Shown: positions 45,233-54,902 of the stretch, one piece after another
How the letters are laid out: each line of letters opens with the position of its first letter
Numbering within the stretch: the first letter of the stretch is position 1
Assembly: GCF_019711395.1 (NCBI RefSeq)
Contig: NZ_JAIGNL010000001.1
Span: forward strand, 1,550,001 to 1,614,000
Reading direction: 5' to 3'
DNA length: 64,000 bases
DNA from: Qipengyuania xiapuensis
GTDB lineage: Bacteria > Pseudomonadota > Alphaproteobacteria > Sphingomonadales > Sphingomonadaceae
Position numbers and translations under genes: made by a program
The notes under the pieces: generated by a model
What the model was told of the DNA's origin: nothing
The model's database searches: none
The model's input: only the letters and a program-made list of their open reading frames with translations

Positions 45233-46519
45233 GTGGCCGACAAGCAGGCAACTCTCAACGTAGGCGACCAGAGCCAGGACTTCCCCGTACTCGAGGGTAG
45301 CGTCGGCCCGGATGTGATCGACATCCGCAAGCTGTATGGCACCACCGGCAAGTTCACCTACGATCCGGGCTACAAGTCGACTGCGAGCTGCGAAAGCGCG
45401 CTGACCTATATCGACGGCGAAGAGGGCGTCCTCCTCCACCGCGGTTACCCGATCGGCCAGCTGGCCGAGCACTCGAGCTTCATGGAAGTCGCCTACCTGC
45501 TGCTCAACGGCGAACTGCCGAGCCAGGAAGAACTGACCGATTTCGACTATACCATCACGCGCCACACCATGGTGCATGACCAGCTGCGCCAGTTCTACCA
45601 GGGCTTCCGTCGCGATGCGCACCCCATGGCTATCATGTGCGGCGTCGTGGGCGCGCTTTCGGCGTTCTATCACGACAGCACCGACATCTCGGATCCCGAA
45701 CACCGCAAGATCTCGAGCCATCGCCTGATCGCCAAGATGCCGACCATCGCCGCGATGGCATACAAGTATGCAGTCGGTCAGCCCTTCCTGCAGCCGAAGA
45801 ACGACCTCAGCTACACGGGCAACTTCCTGCGTATGACCTTCGGTGTCCCGGCCGAGGAATATGAAGTGCACCCCGCCATCGAGAAGGCGATGGACCGCAT
45901 CTTCATCCTCCACGCCGACCACGAGCAGAACGCATCGACCTCGACCGTCCGCCTCGCCGGTTCGTCGGGCGCGAACCCGTTCGCCTGTATCGCAGCTGGC
46001 ATCGCCTGCCTGTGGGGCCCGGCGCATGGCGGCGCCAACGAAGCGGCGCTCAACATGCTGCAGGAAATCGGTTCGCCCGATCGCATCCCGCACTACATCG
46101 AGCGCGCCAAGGACAAGAACGACCCGTTCCGCCTGATGGGCTTCGGTCACCGCGTCTACAAGAACTACGACCCGCGTGCGACCGTGATGCAGCAGACGCT
46201 GCGCGAAGTCTTCGAAGCGCTGAACGTGAACGACCCGGTCTTCGAGACCGCTCTCCAGCTGGAAGAGCTCGCGCTCAACGACGATTACTTCAAGGAAAAG
46301 AAGCTTTTCCCGAACGTCGACTTCTACTCGGGCATCATCCTGAACTCGATCGGCTTCCCGACCACGATGTTCACCGCACTCTTCGCCCTCGCCCGTACCG
46401 TGGGCTGGGTTGCTCAGTGGAACGAGATGATCTCGGATCCCGGCCAGGTCATCGGCCGCCCGCGCCAGCTCTACACTGGCCCCACCGAACGCGACTACGT
46501 TCCGATCGGCCAGCGCTAA
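45233..46519 (+). CDS. gltA: Citrate synthase (type II)
   Basis: This 428-residue enzyme condenses acetyl-CoA and oxaloacetate to start the TCA cycle. The N-terminal beta domain [19 protein letters not shown] identifies the hexameric, NADH-sensitive type II class. Catalytic residues lie in [39 protein letters not shown] (His) and [10 protein letters not shown] (Asp). Start GTG 45233 has AAGGAGATAC before it, a strong ribosome site. It is only 20 bp after gltX and probably shares its promoter. A strong UUCG-loop terminator follows. Confidence 0.98.
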   Translation: MADKQATLNVGDQSQDFPVLEGSVGPDVIDIRKLYGTTGKFTYDPGYKSTASCESALTYIDGEEGVLLHRGYPIGQLAEHSSFMEVAYLLLNGELPSQEELTDFDYTITRHTMVHDQLRQFYQGFRRDAHPMAIMCGVVGALSAFYHDSTDISDPEHRKISSHRLIAKMPTIAAMAYKYAVGQPFLQPKNDLSYTGNFLRMTFGVPAEEYEVHPAIEKAMDRIFILHADHEQNASTSTVRLAGSSGANPFACIAAGIACLWGPAHGGANEAALNMLQEIGSPDRIPHYIERAKDKNDPFRLMGFGHRVYKNYDPRATVMQQTLREVFEALNVNDPVFETALQLEELALNDDYFKEKKLFPNVDFYSGIILNSIGFPTTMFTALFALARTVGWVAQWNEMISDPGQVIGRPRQLYTGPTERDYVPIGQR

Positions 46520-46543
46520 TAGAGAACCGGAAACAATGGATCA

Positions 46544-46566
46544 GGGGCGCTTCGGCGCCCCTTTTT
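46544..46566 (+). terminator. Rho-independent terminator after gltA
   Basis: GGGGCGC (46544-46550), the stable tetraloop TTCG, and GCGCCCC (46555-46561) are followed by TTTTT. It lies 25 bases after the gltA stop and is textbook in form. Confidence 0.93.
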
Positions 46567-46570
46567 CGTA

Positions 46571-47950
46571 TCAGCGTTCTTCGGTGCCGCCGTCCTCGTC
46601 GACCGGTACCGAAAGCGTGAAGCGCGCACCCTGCCCCGGCGCACTTTCCACCGTCAGGTCCCCGCCCATGGCGCGCGCAATCCTTCGCGAGATGTAGAGG
46701 CCGAGGCCCGACCCGCCATCGCCGTGCTTGCCGAGGCGTTCGAATTTCTCGAACACCTTCTTTTGCTGCTCATCGTCGAGGCCGTGGCCCTGGTCGGCCA
46801 CTGTCACAAGCGCACGGCTACCGATCCGGTCCAGCCTGACCCAGACGCGGCTCTCCTCGGGAGAATAGCGGATTGCGTTACCGATCAGGTTGAGGAGCAC
46901 CTGCAGGACACGGCGGAACTCGGCGGTTGCTGGCTGGCTCTCGCCGTCGACCGGCGGTTCCAGCTTGATCTGCTTCTCGGTAGCCCTGACACCGAGGATA
47001 CCGCATGCCCTGCGCGCAACATCGGCTAGATCAATGCGATCCGGCGCGGTGGTGAAGTCCTCTGCCTCGACGACTTCGAGATCCGACAGGTCGTCGATGA
47101 GCGCCAGCAAATGCTGACCCGCACTCGCGATGTCGCCTGCGTAATCGGCGTATTCGTCTGCCAGCGGACCTGCAAGCTTGGTCCGGATCGTTTCGGCATT
47201 CGCGATGATGCGATTGATCGGCTGACGCAGGACCGGCGTGAGTTCCCGGCCCAGCGACGGCGTCCTGCCGCCGCCGGCATTCTCGATGGCGGCAAGCGGT
47301 TGTGCCGCGCTCAGGTAGAGCACGAAACCGGCGCTTCCGGGTTCCGGCTTGCCCAGCGGTTCGAGGTGCGCCGTCCAGCGGCGGCGTGAACCCGCGATGG
47401 TGCACTCTGACCCGTCGAGCAGGCGCCAGTGCATGGGCTGTTCGTGCGCATTGCCCGGCAGGTCCACGAAATCGGTCCAGGGCTTGCCAATGTCCGCACG
47501 GACTGCATCGGACAGGTCGGTAAGGTCCTCCGCATCGGTTTCGATCGACAGGACACGCTGCTGGGGATCGAGATGCGCCGAACATTCGGCGAGATGCCGA
47601 TCGATCTCGGCCCTGCGCTGATGCACATCCTCCTCGCTCTGGACAGGCGCGTCTTCGACCTTCCAGCTTGAAATCGAGATATCGGCGCCCTCACTTTCGC
47701 CCTTAATCGGAGCGATTTCGGCCCATGCGGTTATCCTGTCGTCGCCCGCGACTGCCCGAAACTGCCTTGCCAGCCTCAAGCCGTACTCGCGTGACTTGGT
47801 CACCAGGGCGAGCAATTCCGGGATCGCGAGCGTCTTGCCCACACCCCCGCCGCAAGCCTCGTTCAGCGCAGCGAGTTCGCCCTCGACCTCGATGACGCGG
47901 TCTTCGCCGTCGGTCCGGGCGCGGGAAAAGCTCTGGACGGATGCGCTCAT
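46571..47950 (-). CDS. Histidine-kinase-like protein lacking the phospho-acceptor His
   Basis: The 459-residue soluble protein has an N-terminal PAS-like region (about 20-220). A dimerisation helix pair (235-295) follows, with HELRTP replaced by PVLRQPIN at 239-246. The rest of the helix (INRIIANAETI, GPLADEYADYAGDIASAGQHLLALIDDL) is clearly HisKA. The ATPase domain is intact: N-box NLIGNAIRYSP, G1 DQGHGLDD, F-box VFEKFERLG, G2 GSGLGLYISRR. Pro239 (codon CCG at 47234-47236) occupies the His position, so ordinary autophosphorylation is not expected. No transmembrane helix is seen. Its start overlaps the preceding unknown gene by ATGA, which suggests a joint function. Confidence 0.87.
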   Translation of the reverse strand: MSASVQSFSRARTDGEDRVIEVEGELAALNEACGGGVGKTLAIPELLALVTKSREYGLRLARQFRAVAGDDRITAWAEIAPIKGESEGADISISSWKVEDAPVQSEEDVHQRRAEIDRHLAECSAHLDPQQRVLSIETDAEDLTDLSDAVRADIGKPWTDFVDLPGNAHEQPMHWRLLDGSECTIAGSRRRWTAHLEPLGKPEPGSAGFVLYLSAAQPLAAIENAGGGRTPSLGRELTPVLRQPINRIIANAETIRTKLAGPLADEYADYAGDIASAGQHLLALIDDLSDLEVVEAEDFTTAPDRIDLADVARRACGILGVRATEKQIKLEPPVDGESQPATAEFRRVLQVLLNLIGNAIRYSPEESRVWVRLDRIGSRALVTVADQGHGLDDEQQKKVFEKFERLGKHGDGGSGLGLYISRRIARAMGGDLTVESAPGQGARFTLSVPVDEDGGTEER

Positions 47951-48894
47951 CGTGTCGCCCCCGGGTTACCGGCCGACGACAGCAGGTCCATCGCCTCGCG
48001 CTGGCTCATTTCCGCAAGACCGGCGATGGGCGCGCCTCCGGGATGGAGCATGAGAAGGAGCTCGTCGACCTGTCCTGCCTCCATGCCTGCAGCCCTCAGG
48101 CTCAACGCCAGGCGAACGGCCTGCTTGCCGTGGCTTGCGAGAACCGCGAGATCGCGGGACTGCGAGGATAGTGCGGCAAGCGCCGAGAAGAACAGTCCGC
48201 AGCCTGCATCTTCGATGACCAGCGCCCCCTTTGCACGGTCGCCGAGTGCGGAAACAAGCCGCGCGAACAGCGCAAGACGCCCAGCACTTTCGTCATATGT
48301 GGACCGCAAGCGCGTTTCCGCGCGGGAGACTGCGTCGGACTGCCCGTCCCCGCAGTAGTCCCGCCAAGCAAGAAGCGTGCGATGAAAAAGGTCGCCGGTC
48401 AGTTCACCGAGAGGAAGCTCCATGCGGCGCTGCGCCTGGGCATATCGGGCTTGCGCGGCAAGCGCCGCCATAGCGCCTGAAGAAATCCAGCCATCCGCAT
48501 CGGCAATCATGCGCTGCATGAGCCCGGAAAGCACGGGATCGAGACCCAGCTGGGCTTCCAGGCGCTCGGTCAGCTGCCATTCGATGGCCAGGGCATGGCA
48601 ATGGAGCAAAAGGTCCGGGAATCCTTGCAGGTGCTCGCGTAGCGCTTCCCCGTGCCGCTCCACGAAGGCATCGCGGCCACTTTCGCCGGTCGCTTCGGCC
48701 TGCGCCCTGAGTATTTGACGAGCCAGATCGGCCACCATGCCGCGGACCCTGGCGACAATCTCGTCGCTGAAAAGCGAGTGGTCGGGAGCCGACAGCAGGT
48801 GCCCGAGAATAGGCTCGATACCCGCCAGCGTCGCATCGGCGCGCGCCAACGCTTCGCGCAGCCCGCTTCCGCCTTTGTTCTCGGCGTCATTCAT
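47947..48894 (-). CDS. Unrecognised helical protein coupled to the kinase-like gene
   Basis: The product of about 315 residues is rich in Ala, Leu, Arg and Glu, and by eye almost entirely helical. It has no transmembrane segment, signal peptide or Cys cluster. Notable stretches are LLSAPDHSLFSDEIVARVRG near residue 35, LLHCHALAIEWQLTERLEAQLG near 95 and QRRMELPLGELTGDLFHRTLL near 155. I do not recognise a family. It overlaps the histidine-kinase-like gene (ATGA) on the same strand, so it may be a partner, phospho-acceptor or regulator of that protein. ATG 48894 is preferred; an in-frame ATG at 48912 adds six residues. Confidence 0.65.
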   Translation of the reverse strand: MNDAENKGGSGLREALARADATLAGIEPILGHLLSAPDHSLFSDEIVARVRGMVADLARQILRAQAEATGESGRDAFVERHGEALREHLQGFPDLLLHCHALAIEWQLTERLEAQLGLDPVLSGLMQRMIADADGWISSGAMAALAAQARYAQAQRRMELPLGELTGDLFHRTLLAWRDYCGDGQSDAVSRAETRLRSTYDESAGRLALFARLVSALGDRAKGALVIEDAGCGLFFSALAALSSQSRDLAVLASHGKQAVRLALSLRAAGMEAGQVDELLLMLHPGGAPIAGLAEMSQREAMDLLSSAGNPGATR

Positions 48895-48947
48895 GGGTGG
48901 TAGCCCGTCCATCGTGCGCGTGTAGCACCCACATGGTTAAGCCGCCG

Positions 48948-50249
48948 TTATTTATCCCGGAAGGGCGCGAAAAACCTGCTGACGAGTACGATAAGGGCAA
49001 GAGCGGCCGAAACTTCCAGCGAAATCCCGCCGAATGCCGCCCCTGCGAGCAGGAGGCACAACAGGATGCGATCGCCGAAGGTCGAATGCCACTTTTCGCT
49101 TCCGAACTTCTCCGAGAGGCGAAGCAGCCCGATCAACGTGATCGGTACGAAACCGCGCAGCGGCCCGTATTCCTCGGGCGAGCCAAGATAGAGCAGGAAC
49201 ACGATGACCGGATCGAGGCCCCAGTCGAGGACCCGGTGCAAAAGGCTGGGCTTGGCCTCCGGTTTTCCAAGCTGGGCGACCCTTTCGACGACCCGTCCCA
49301 TGCGCGCGAAAAGCGCGGATGCGGAAGCAAACGCCAGTCCCAAAGCCGGTGCGAAATAGCCTCCGAACCCGACCGCCAACAACGCGAAAAGGCCGGCAGC
49401 GATGGTCGCACTCCGCTCTGCCCCCCTCCCCACGACGTCGCGGGCGAGCCGTGCGCCGGCATATTCTGCGACTGCCAGACCCGGGGCTGCGAAGGAAACC
49501 GGCTCGCGCTGGGCATCGATCCACTTCTTCTCGCGGGCTGCGAGGGCGGAAGGATCGGGATCGATGTGCCATTCCTGATCTTCGATCAAGGCGCGATCGA
49601 GCGGCACCACCCGTGTCCCGGTCTGCAACGCCAGACGCATCAGGGCCGAAGGTGCATCGACGTCATCGGGCAGGTTACCCAATGTCTTGATCAGCTTGCC
49701 CGGGATAAGCATCACACCGCTCCAGGCAAACTCGAGGTCAATCCGCTCGTAGCCAAGCGGAACCGCGATATCGGCTGGCAGGGCCAGCACGCCCTGACGC
49801 TTCAGGCTTGCCTCCGCCGCATCAAAATCGGGCAGGACACCCGACGCCATGACCAGCAGTTCGTCCTCCTCGCCCACGAGCGAGAAAAGGCGAGCTGGCT
49901 CACGGACGTGAACGAACTTGATCCCGGCATCCTGGGCCCTGCGCTGCAACTCGATGACTTCGCGCTCGACGCTGTCGACGAAACAAGCGATTTGCGTGCA
50001 ACCCATCTTCAGGGCGAGATCGAGCTGCCGCTCGACGACCATCGCTCCCGCATAGGTACGGAAGGCGGGGCGCACCAATCCTCCCTCGGGATTTCTCTCG
50101 AGCGTCGACAGCAATGCGATGCGCAAACGGAATACTCCCTCGGGTCCGACAACGGTCATAGAGATGCAGTGCCCCTGCTGCCAAGCCGTGTTATCGGCGC
50201 TTTGCCCGATTGCCGGCATCGCTCGCACAACCCGCCGCAAAACAGCCAT
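48948..50249 (-). CDS. Membrane protein with nucleotidyltransferase-like N-terminus
   Basis: The 433-residue protein falls into two halves. Residues about 45-245 resemble a GT-A/nucleotidyltransferase fold: AGAMVVERQLDLALKMGCTQ, EDELLVMASGVLPD, VLALPADIAVPLGYERID. The C-terminal half has about five hydrophobic helices starting near 278. The layout recalls fused IPCT/DIPPS enzymes that make phosphoinositol lipids, but the CDP-alcohol phosphotransferase signature DGxxAR is not visible and the usual N-terminal GxGxR loop is weak. A lineage-specific or degenerate relative is the best description. Start choice among 50249, 50219 and 50159 is uncertain; 50249 has an AGGG upstream. Confidence 0.6.
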   Translation of the reverse strand: MAVLRRVVRAMPAIGQSADNTAWQQGHCISMTVVGPEGVFRLRIALLSTLERNPEGGLVRPAFRTYAGAMVVERQLDLALKMGCTQIACFVDSVEREVIELQRRAQDAGIKFVHVREPARLFSLVGEEDELLVMASGVLPDFDAAEASLKRQGVLALPADIAVPLGYERIDLEFAWSGVMLIPGKLIKTLGNLPDDVDAPSALMRLALQTGTRVVPLDRALIEDQEWHIDPDPSALAAREKKWIDAQREPVSFAAPGLAVAEYAGARLARDVVGRGAERSATIAAGLFALLAVGFGGYFAPALGLAFASASALFARMGRVVERVAQLGKPEAKPSLLHRVLDWGLDPVIVFLLYLGSPEEYGPLRGFVPITLIGLLRLSEKFGSEKWHSTFGDRILLCLLLAGAAFGGISLEVSAALALIVLVSRFFAPFRDK

Positions 50250-50309
50250 CCGGCAACCCTATGGTTAATCGGGGCTTTATGACCCGAGCGAATGTGGTAA
50301 ATCGCTGGC

Positions 50310-52952
50310 ATGAACAAGCGCTCGCACATCTCGGTCGTCGAAGGGCAACAGGCCCCCGGCGAAGGCCCGGTCGAAAACACCGAGGTTTCCACCCAGCCCT
50401 TGGAAACGGAGACCGAAGAGCTTTCCGAAGACGACTTCGTCGAAGAGGCAGAGTGGTACGAGGAGGACACGCCCCGGCGCCATCGCGGCTGGGTTGTGCC
50501 GACCATTGCGATCATCGTGATCCTGGGTTGGACCGGGTTTTTCGGCTGGACCAATCAAACGGAGATGCTTGCCGGCGCTGGCCCGCAGCAATGGATCGAC
50601 TGGATCACTTCGTGGGCCGTCCCCGTCCTTTTGGTGGTCGGCCTATGGATTTTGGCCACTCGCAATTCCTCACATGAAGCCAAACGCTTTGGCGAGGTAG
50701 CTCGCACCCTTTCTGAAGAGTCGCAGAACCTGGAAAACCGCCTCGCGGTGGTGAACCGCGAGCTCAGTCTCGCTCGCGAATTCCTCGGCAGCCAGACCCG
50801 TGATCTCGAGTATCTCGGGCGCAGTGCCACCGAGCGAATTTCCGAGAACGCCGACCGTTTGCAGGAGCTGATCAGGGGCAATGGCGAACAAGTCGATGCA
50901 ATTGCGAGCGTAAGCCAGACGGCGCTCGAGAATATGAGCAGCCTTCGCGACGATCTGCCCGTGATTGCGAGCTCGGCAAAGGATGTCACCAACCGGATCG
51001 GTAGCGCCGGACGCGAAGCGAAGGAACAGGTCAATGCGCTGGTCGACAGCTTTGCGCTGCTCGAAGAGCATGGCGAACGCAGCGAGCAACGGATCGCTGC
51101 AGTCCGTGGCAGCGTCGATACGGCCATGACCGCATTCAGCGAGCAGGCCGGGGAACTTGAAAAGCTTGCCGAACAGCGCTTTGCCGCGCTGAGGGAAGAA
51201 AGCGCTACATTCCGCGAGGAGCTGCAGGGTCAGGAAATCGAGGCGCTCGCCGCGCTGAATGCCCGCTCGATAACTCTTAGAAGCGAAATCGCCGAGGTCC
51301 ATAAGCAGGCCAGTGCCGACGAGGAGCTTGCCCTTGCCACAATGCGCGAGCGGATCGGCACGCTGCGTAACGAGGCCATGGAAATCGCCCGCTCTGTTCG
51401 TGAAGGCGAGGATGCGGCCATGGGCGCCTGGTCGACGCAGATCGACGCAATGCGCATGCGACTTAACGAAGCCATCGACGAGATCAGGCAGATCGACGAG
51501 GCAGCACTCGAAGCGGCAAACGCCAAGCTTGGCGCGCTCCATGAGGAGGCCGCACGTGTCGATCAGAGAATTACCGAGCGCAACCGGCTATTCGAAAACG
51601 AGACCCAGCAGCGCACTGCCAAGATGGCCGAGGCACAGGACGCCATGCTGGCAAAGCTTCAGGAAAAGCTGGCCATTCTCGACGAGGCTATCGCGGAGCG
51701 TCGTGAAGCCCAGATTGCCCAGATCGCGAAACTCACGGAGGAAGGCGAAGCTCTGGGCGAGCGCATAGGCGCGCTCGGCGAGACCTTTTCCAACATCGCG
51801 GCACACGGGCACCAGGCGCGTGAAGCCGTTGCCGGCGGGATCGACGCGCTCGATGCGCAACTTCGCGAGAGCCGCGAAGCGCTGGAAGGCACGGACCAGG
51901 ATATTGCCCGTCTTACCGACTCCAGCGTACGTCTTCTCGAACTGATCCAGGCGAGCGCAAAGCACAGCAAGGATGATTTGCCGGTAGCGATGGAAGCCTC
52001 GGAAAACCGCCTGGCGGAAATCGAACGGCGTGCGGGCGAAGTCCGCGAACTGCTCGAGCAGGCCCGCAAGACGGGCGACGCGCTTACTGAAGGAATGGGT
52101 TCGATCGAGGAGCGCACCAGGCTTGCGATGCAAGGCTTCGATACCTTCCAGTCGAACTTCGGCGAAACTGCAAGCGCGCAGATCCACAGCGTCGAGAGAT
52201 TGCGTGCCGGCCTCGTGGAGCTCTCGCACGAGAGCACACAGCTCGCTGCGCACGTCCAAGGCGAACTGCGCGAAGCCATCGGGCAGCTGGAAGACAAGGC
52301 ACGCGCATCGCTTGCAGCGATCGAACATGAGCAGGCACACCGGATCGCTCAGATTTCCGACAAGGTCGGTGAAGAAAGCATCGGAGCGGTCGAGAAGGCA
52401 CTGACCGACAAGACGCAGGATACGATCGCCCAGCTGGACAAAGCACGCCAGCGTTCGAACGAAGCCGCCAAGGCGATGACGCAGCAGCTGCGTGACCAGC
52501 TCGGCAGGCTCAACGATCTCACGACAAACCTCGAAACCCGCATTGCCCACGCCCGTGACAAGGCGACGGACAATGTGGACGGCGACTTCGCCCGCCGCGT
52601 GGCACTCATTACCGAGAGCCTGAATTCGAGCTCGATCGATATTGCGAAAGCGCTCTCCAGCGAGGTGACAGACACCGCATGGGCCAGCTATCTGCGCGGC
52701 GACCGCGGTATCTTCACGCGCCGCGCGGTGCGCCTCATCGACAATAGCGAAGCGAGGGATATCGCCGAGCTATACGATGCGGATGCCGACTTCCGAGAGC
52801 ACGTGAACCGGTACATTCACGATTTCGAGGCCATGCTTCGTACCCTGCTCTCCACGCGCGACGGCAACGCGGTGAGCGTGACGCTGCTGTCGAGCGACAT
52901 GGGCAAGCTTTACGTGGTTCTGGCTCAGGCCCTCGAGCGTCTGCGGCAGTAA
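50310..52952 (+). CDS. TipN-like membrane-anchored coiled-coil protein
   Basis: The 880-residue protein has an acidic cytoplasmic start and two transmembrane helices (about residues 61-80 and 101-117). About 650 residues of heptad-patterned coiled coil, rich in Glu, Ala, Gln, Arg and Leu, follow. A distinct C-terminal region from about 780 (AWASYLRGDRGIFTRRAVRLI, ELYDADADFREHVNRYIHDFEAM, SVTLLSSDMGKLYVVLAQALERL) looks globular and conserved. Length and layout match Caulobacter TipN, a pole-marking protein with two N-terminal helices and a long coiled coil. Orthology is inference. It has its own promoter region (about 60 bp) and ends 4 bp from the convergent DUF1467 gene. Confidence 0.72.
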   Translation: MNKRSHISVVEGQQAPGEGPVENTEVSTQPLETETEELSEDDFVEEAEWYEEDTPRRHRGWVVPTIAIIVILGWTGFFGWTNQTEMLAGAGPQQWIDWITSWAVPVLLVVGLWILATRNSSHEAKRFGEVARTLSEESQNLENRLAVVNRELSLAREFLGSQTRDLEYLGRSATERISENADRLQELIRGNGEQVDAIASVSQTALENMSSLRDDLPVIASSAKDVTNRIGSAGREAKEQVNALVDSFALLEEHGERSEQRIAAVRGSVDTAMTAFSEQAGELEKLAEQRFAALREESATFREELQGQEIEALAALNARSITLRSEIAEVHKQASADEELALATMRERIGTLRNEAMEIARSVREGEDAAMGAWSTQIDAMRMRLNEAIDEIRQIDEAALEAANAKLGALHEEAARVDQRITERNRLFENETQQRTAKMAEAQDAMLAKLQEKLAILDEAIAERREAQIAQIAKLTEEGEALGERIGALGETFSNIAAHGHQAREAVAGGIDALDAQLRESREALEGTDQDIARLTDSSVRLLELIQASAKHSKDDLPVAMEASENRLAEIERRAGEVRELLEQARKTGDALTEGMGSIEERTRLAMQGFDTFQSNFGETASAQIHSVERLRAGLVELSHESTQLAAHVQGELREAIGQLEDKARASLAAIEHEQAHRIAQISDKVGEESIGAVEKALTDKTQDTIAQLDKARQRSNEAAKAMTQQLRDQLGRLNDLTTNLETRIAHARDKATDNVDGDFARRVALITESLNSSSIDIAKALSSEVTDTAWASYLRGDRGIFTRRAVRLIDNSEARDIAELYDADADFREHVNRYIHDFEAMLRTLLSTRDGNAVSVTLLSSDMGKLYVVLAQALERLRQ

Positions 52953-52956
52953 CAGG

Positions 52957-53247
52957 TCATTTTGGATCGGGACCGAAGAACATCAGGTCCTCCGGCGTTA
53001 TCCAGCCATAGGCATAATTCAGCACGTAAAGCGTGCAGAGGATCGTCGCGAGCACCGTCGCCCGCTTGGCAACGCGCTTGGGCTGGAAATTTGCCGGAGC
53101 ACTGTCGGCCTGGCCCGGGATCTTGGCGATCCCTGCCTCGTCGTGCGTCTGCACACCGAAAGGCAGCATGATGAAGGCGCTGACGACCCAGAACAGGATG
53201 TAGATCGCGACGATCGACGTCCATTCCATCGGAAGCGAGAAGTTCAT
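52957..53247 (-). CDS. DUF1467 family membrane protein
   Basis: This 96-residue inner-membrane protein has two transmembrane helices (about residues 10-31 and 63-81). MEWTSIVAIYILFWVVSAFIMLP and FGVQT with the AKRATVLATILCTLYVLNY segment identify DUF1467. Its function is unknown. It overlaps the rnj stop by ATGA and is the last gene of the minus-strand run from nuo. Its stop is 4 bases from the convergent TipN-like stop, with no room for a terminator. Confidence 0.9.
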   Translation of the reverse strand: MNFSLPMEWTSIVAIYILFWVVSAFIMLPFGVQTHDEAGIAKIPGQADSAPANFQPKRVAKRATVLATILCTLYVLNYAYGWITPEDLMFFGPDPK

Positions 53248-54902
53248 GGTTGCAGCCTCGTAGGCAGCAGCACACGCACTTGGGGACGCTTACCGGACCA
53301 GCGCTGAGCCGCCCTTCGAGCAGCGAGGCGAGCTGCCTCATGAACTGAAGGAGCCGAGCGCCCGTCCTTACCCTTGAGCCGCTTGATTGCAGTCGCGATG
53401 TCCTGCCGCGCCTCCGCGAGGAAATCTTCGTAATCCTCGTCCAGCGGCAGCCCGAGGCTGTCGATCAGCGGGTTGAGGTGGTCATCCAGCGCAACGATCA
53501 CGACACCTTCGTTCATGATCCGGCGGCGCATGACGATGCTGTCGCCATCTGCCGGAGCGATAATGTCTCCATCGAGGACGAGGCGCCCCGCCCTCACCTC
53601 GGCGATCTTGCCCGGCGCTCCGGGCGCAAGCCGAACGATATCGCCGTTCTGCTGCACGACCGCGTCGGGAATTGCGTTTGCGATGCCGAGGCGCGCCTGT
53701 TCCTGCATGTGACGCATCTCGCCATGGACAGGAACAAGAATCTCCGGCCGAAGCCAGCTGTAGAGGGCCTCCAGCTCGGGCCTGCCGGGATGCCCTGAAA
53801 CGTGGATCATGCTCTGGCGGTCGGTGACCATGGTCACACCTTTGGCCGCAAGGCGGTTCTGGACTGCGCCGATCGAGAGCTCGTTCCCCGGGATCTGGCG
53901 GCTGGAGAAAAGAACTACGTCGCCGGGGACCAGTTCGAGCGGATGGTTATCTTCCGATATCCGTGAAAGCGCCGCGCGAGGCTCGCCCTGCCCGCCAGTC
54001 GCGAGAATGAGGACCTCGCCCCGGGGCAAGCCCATCGCGGTGTCGAAATCGACCGGCTCGGGGAAATCGGTGAGATAGCCGTTCTCCTGCGCCACATCGA
54101 TGATCCGGTCTAGCGAACGCCCTGCAACGCAGACCTGCCTGCCCGTCTCTCGGGCCACTTCCCCCAAGGTGTGCAATCGAGCGACATTGCTGGCGAAGGT
54201 GGTGACGAGCACACGCTTGCCCGGGTGCCGCTGGACCTCTTCGAGCAGTCCCTTGAAGACGGCACCCTCCGAGCCGCTCGGCGATGGATTGAAGACATTG
54301 GTGCTGTCGCAGACGAGCGCCAGGATACCTTCGTCGCCAATCTCGGTGAGCTCTTCCTCGGTCGTCGGCTCTCCGATGATGGGATCCTCGTCGAGCTTCC
54401 AGTCACCGGTATGAAAGATGCGCCCATGCGGCGTCTCGATGAGCAAGGCGTTCCCTTCGGCAATCGAGTGCGCGAGCGGGATATAGGTGATGTCGAACGG
54501 CCCCACGCTGAATTTGCCGTGGTCCTCCTCGATGATGTGGACCTCGATCTCTCCCTCGAGATCGGCTTCCTCGAGCTTGCGACGCACGAGTTCAGCAGTG
54601 AACGGCGTTGCATAGATCGGTACGCCGAGGTCTGCTGCGAAATAGGGGACGGCGCCGATATGATCCTCGTGCGCATGCGTGAGCACGATGGCTTCGAGAT
54701 CCTTCGCACGGTCCTCGATGAACTCGAGATCGGCGAATACCAGGTCGACGCCGGGATACTGTCCGCCCGAAAAGGTCATGCCGAGATCGACCATGATCCA
54801 GCGACCCTGGCAGCCATAAAGATTGACGTTCATGCCAATCTCGCCAGACCCGCCAAGCGCGAGGAAAAGCAGTTCGTCTTCGGGGGTAAAATTCTTCTTC
54901 AA
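53244..54902 (-). CDS. rnj: Ribonuclease J
   Basis: This 552-residue metallo-beta-lactamase/beta-CASP nuclease has both endo- and 5'-3' exonucleolytic activity in its family and matures RNA. Metal ligands are in [40 protein letters not shown] and [16 protein letters not shown]. The beta-CASP domain contains [16 protein letters not shown] and [14 protein letters not shown]. The C-terminus is basic. The start is TTG 54902, which overlaps the coaX stop as TTGA, so coupling supports this unusual codon. Alphaproteobacterial RNase J works beside RNase E. The coaX-rnj pair is typical of the class. Confidence 0.96.
   Translation of the reverse strand: MKKNFTPEDELLFLALGGSGEIGMNVNLYGCQGRWIMVDLGMTFSGGQYPGVDLVFADLEFIEDRAKDLEAIVLTHAHEDHIGAVPYFAADLGVPIYATPFTAELVRRKLEEADLEGEIEVHIIEEDHGKFSVGPFDITYIPLAHSIAEGNALLIETPHGRIFHTGDWKLDEDPIIGEPTTEEELTEIGDEGILALVCDSTNVFNPSPSGSEGAVFKGLLEEVQRHPGKRVLVTTFASNVARLHTLGEVARETGRQVCVAGRSLDRIIDVAQENGYLTDFPEPVDFDTAMGLPRGEVLILATGGQGEPRAALSRISEDNHPLELVPGDVVLFSSRQIPGNELSIGAVQNRLAAKGVTMVTDRQSMIHVSGHPGRPELEALYSWLRPEILVPVHGEMRHMQEQARLGIANAIPDAVVQQNGDIVRLAPGAPGKIAEVRAGRLVLDGDIIAPADGDSIVMRRRIMNEGVVIVALDDHLNPLIDSLGLPLDEDYEDFLAEARQDIATAIKRLKGKDGRSAPSVHEAARLAARRAAQRWSGKRPQVRVLLPTRLQP

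Noticed and set aside
52925-53341. A 138-codon minus-strand frame spanning the DUF1467 gene
   Set aside because: Different frame from the DUF1467 product, which has clear family motifs and an ATGA overlap with rnj.
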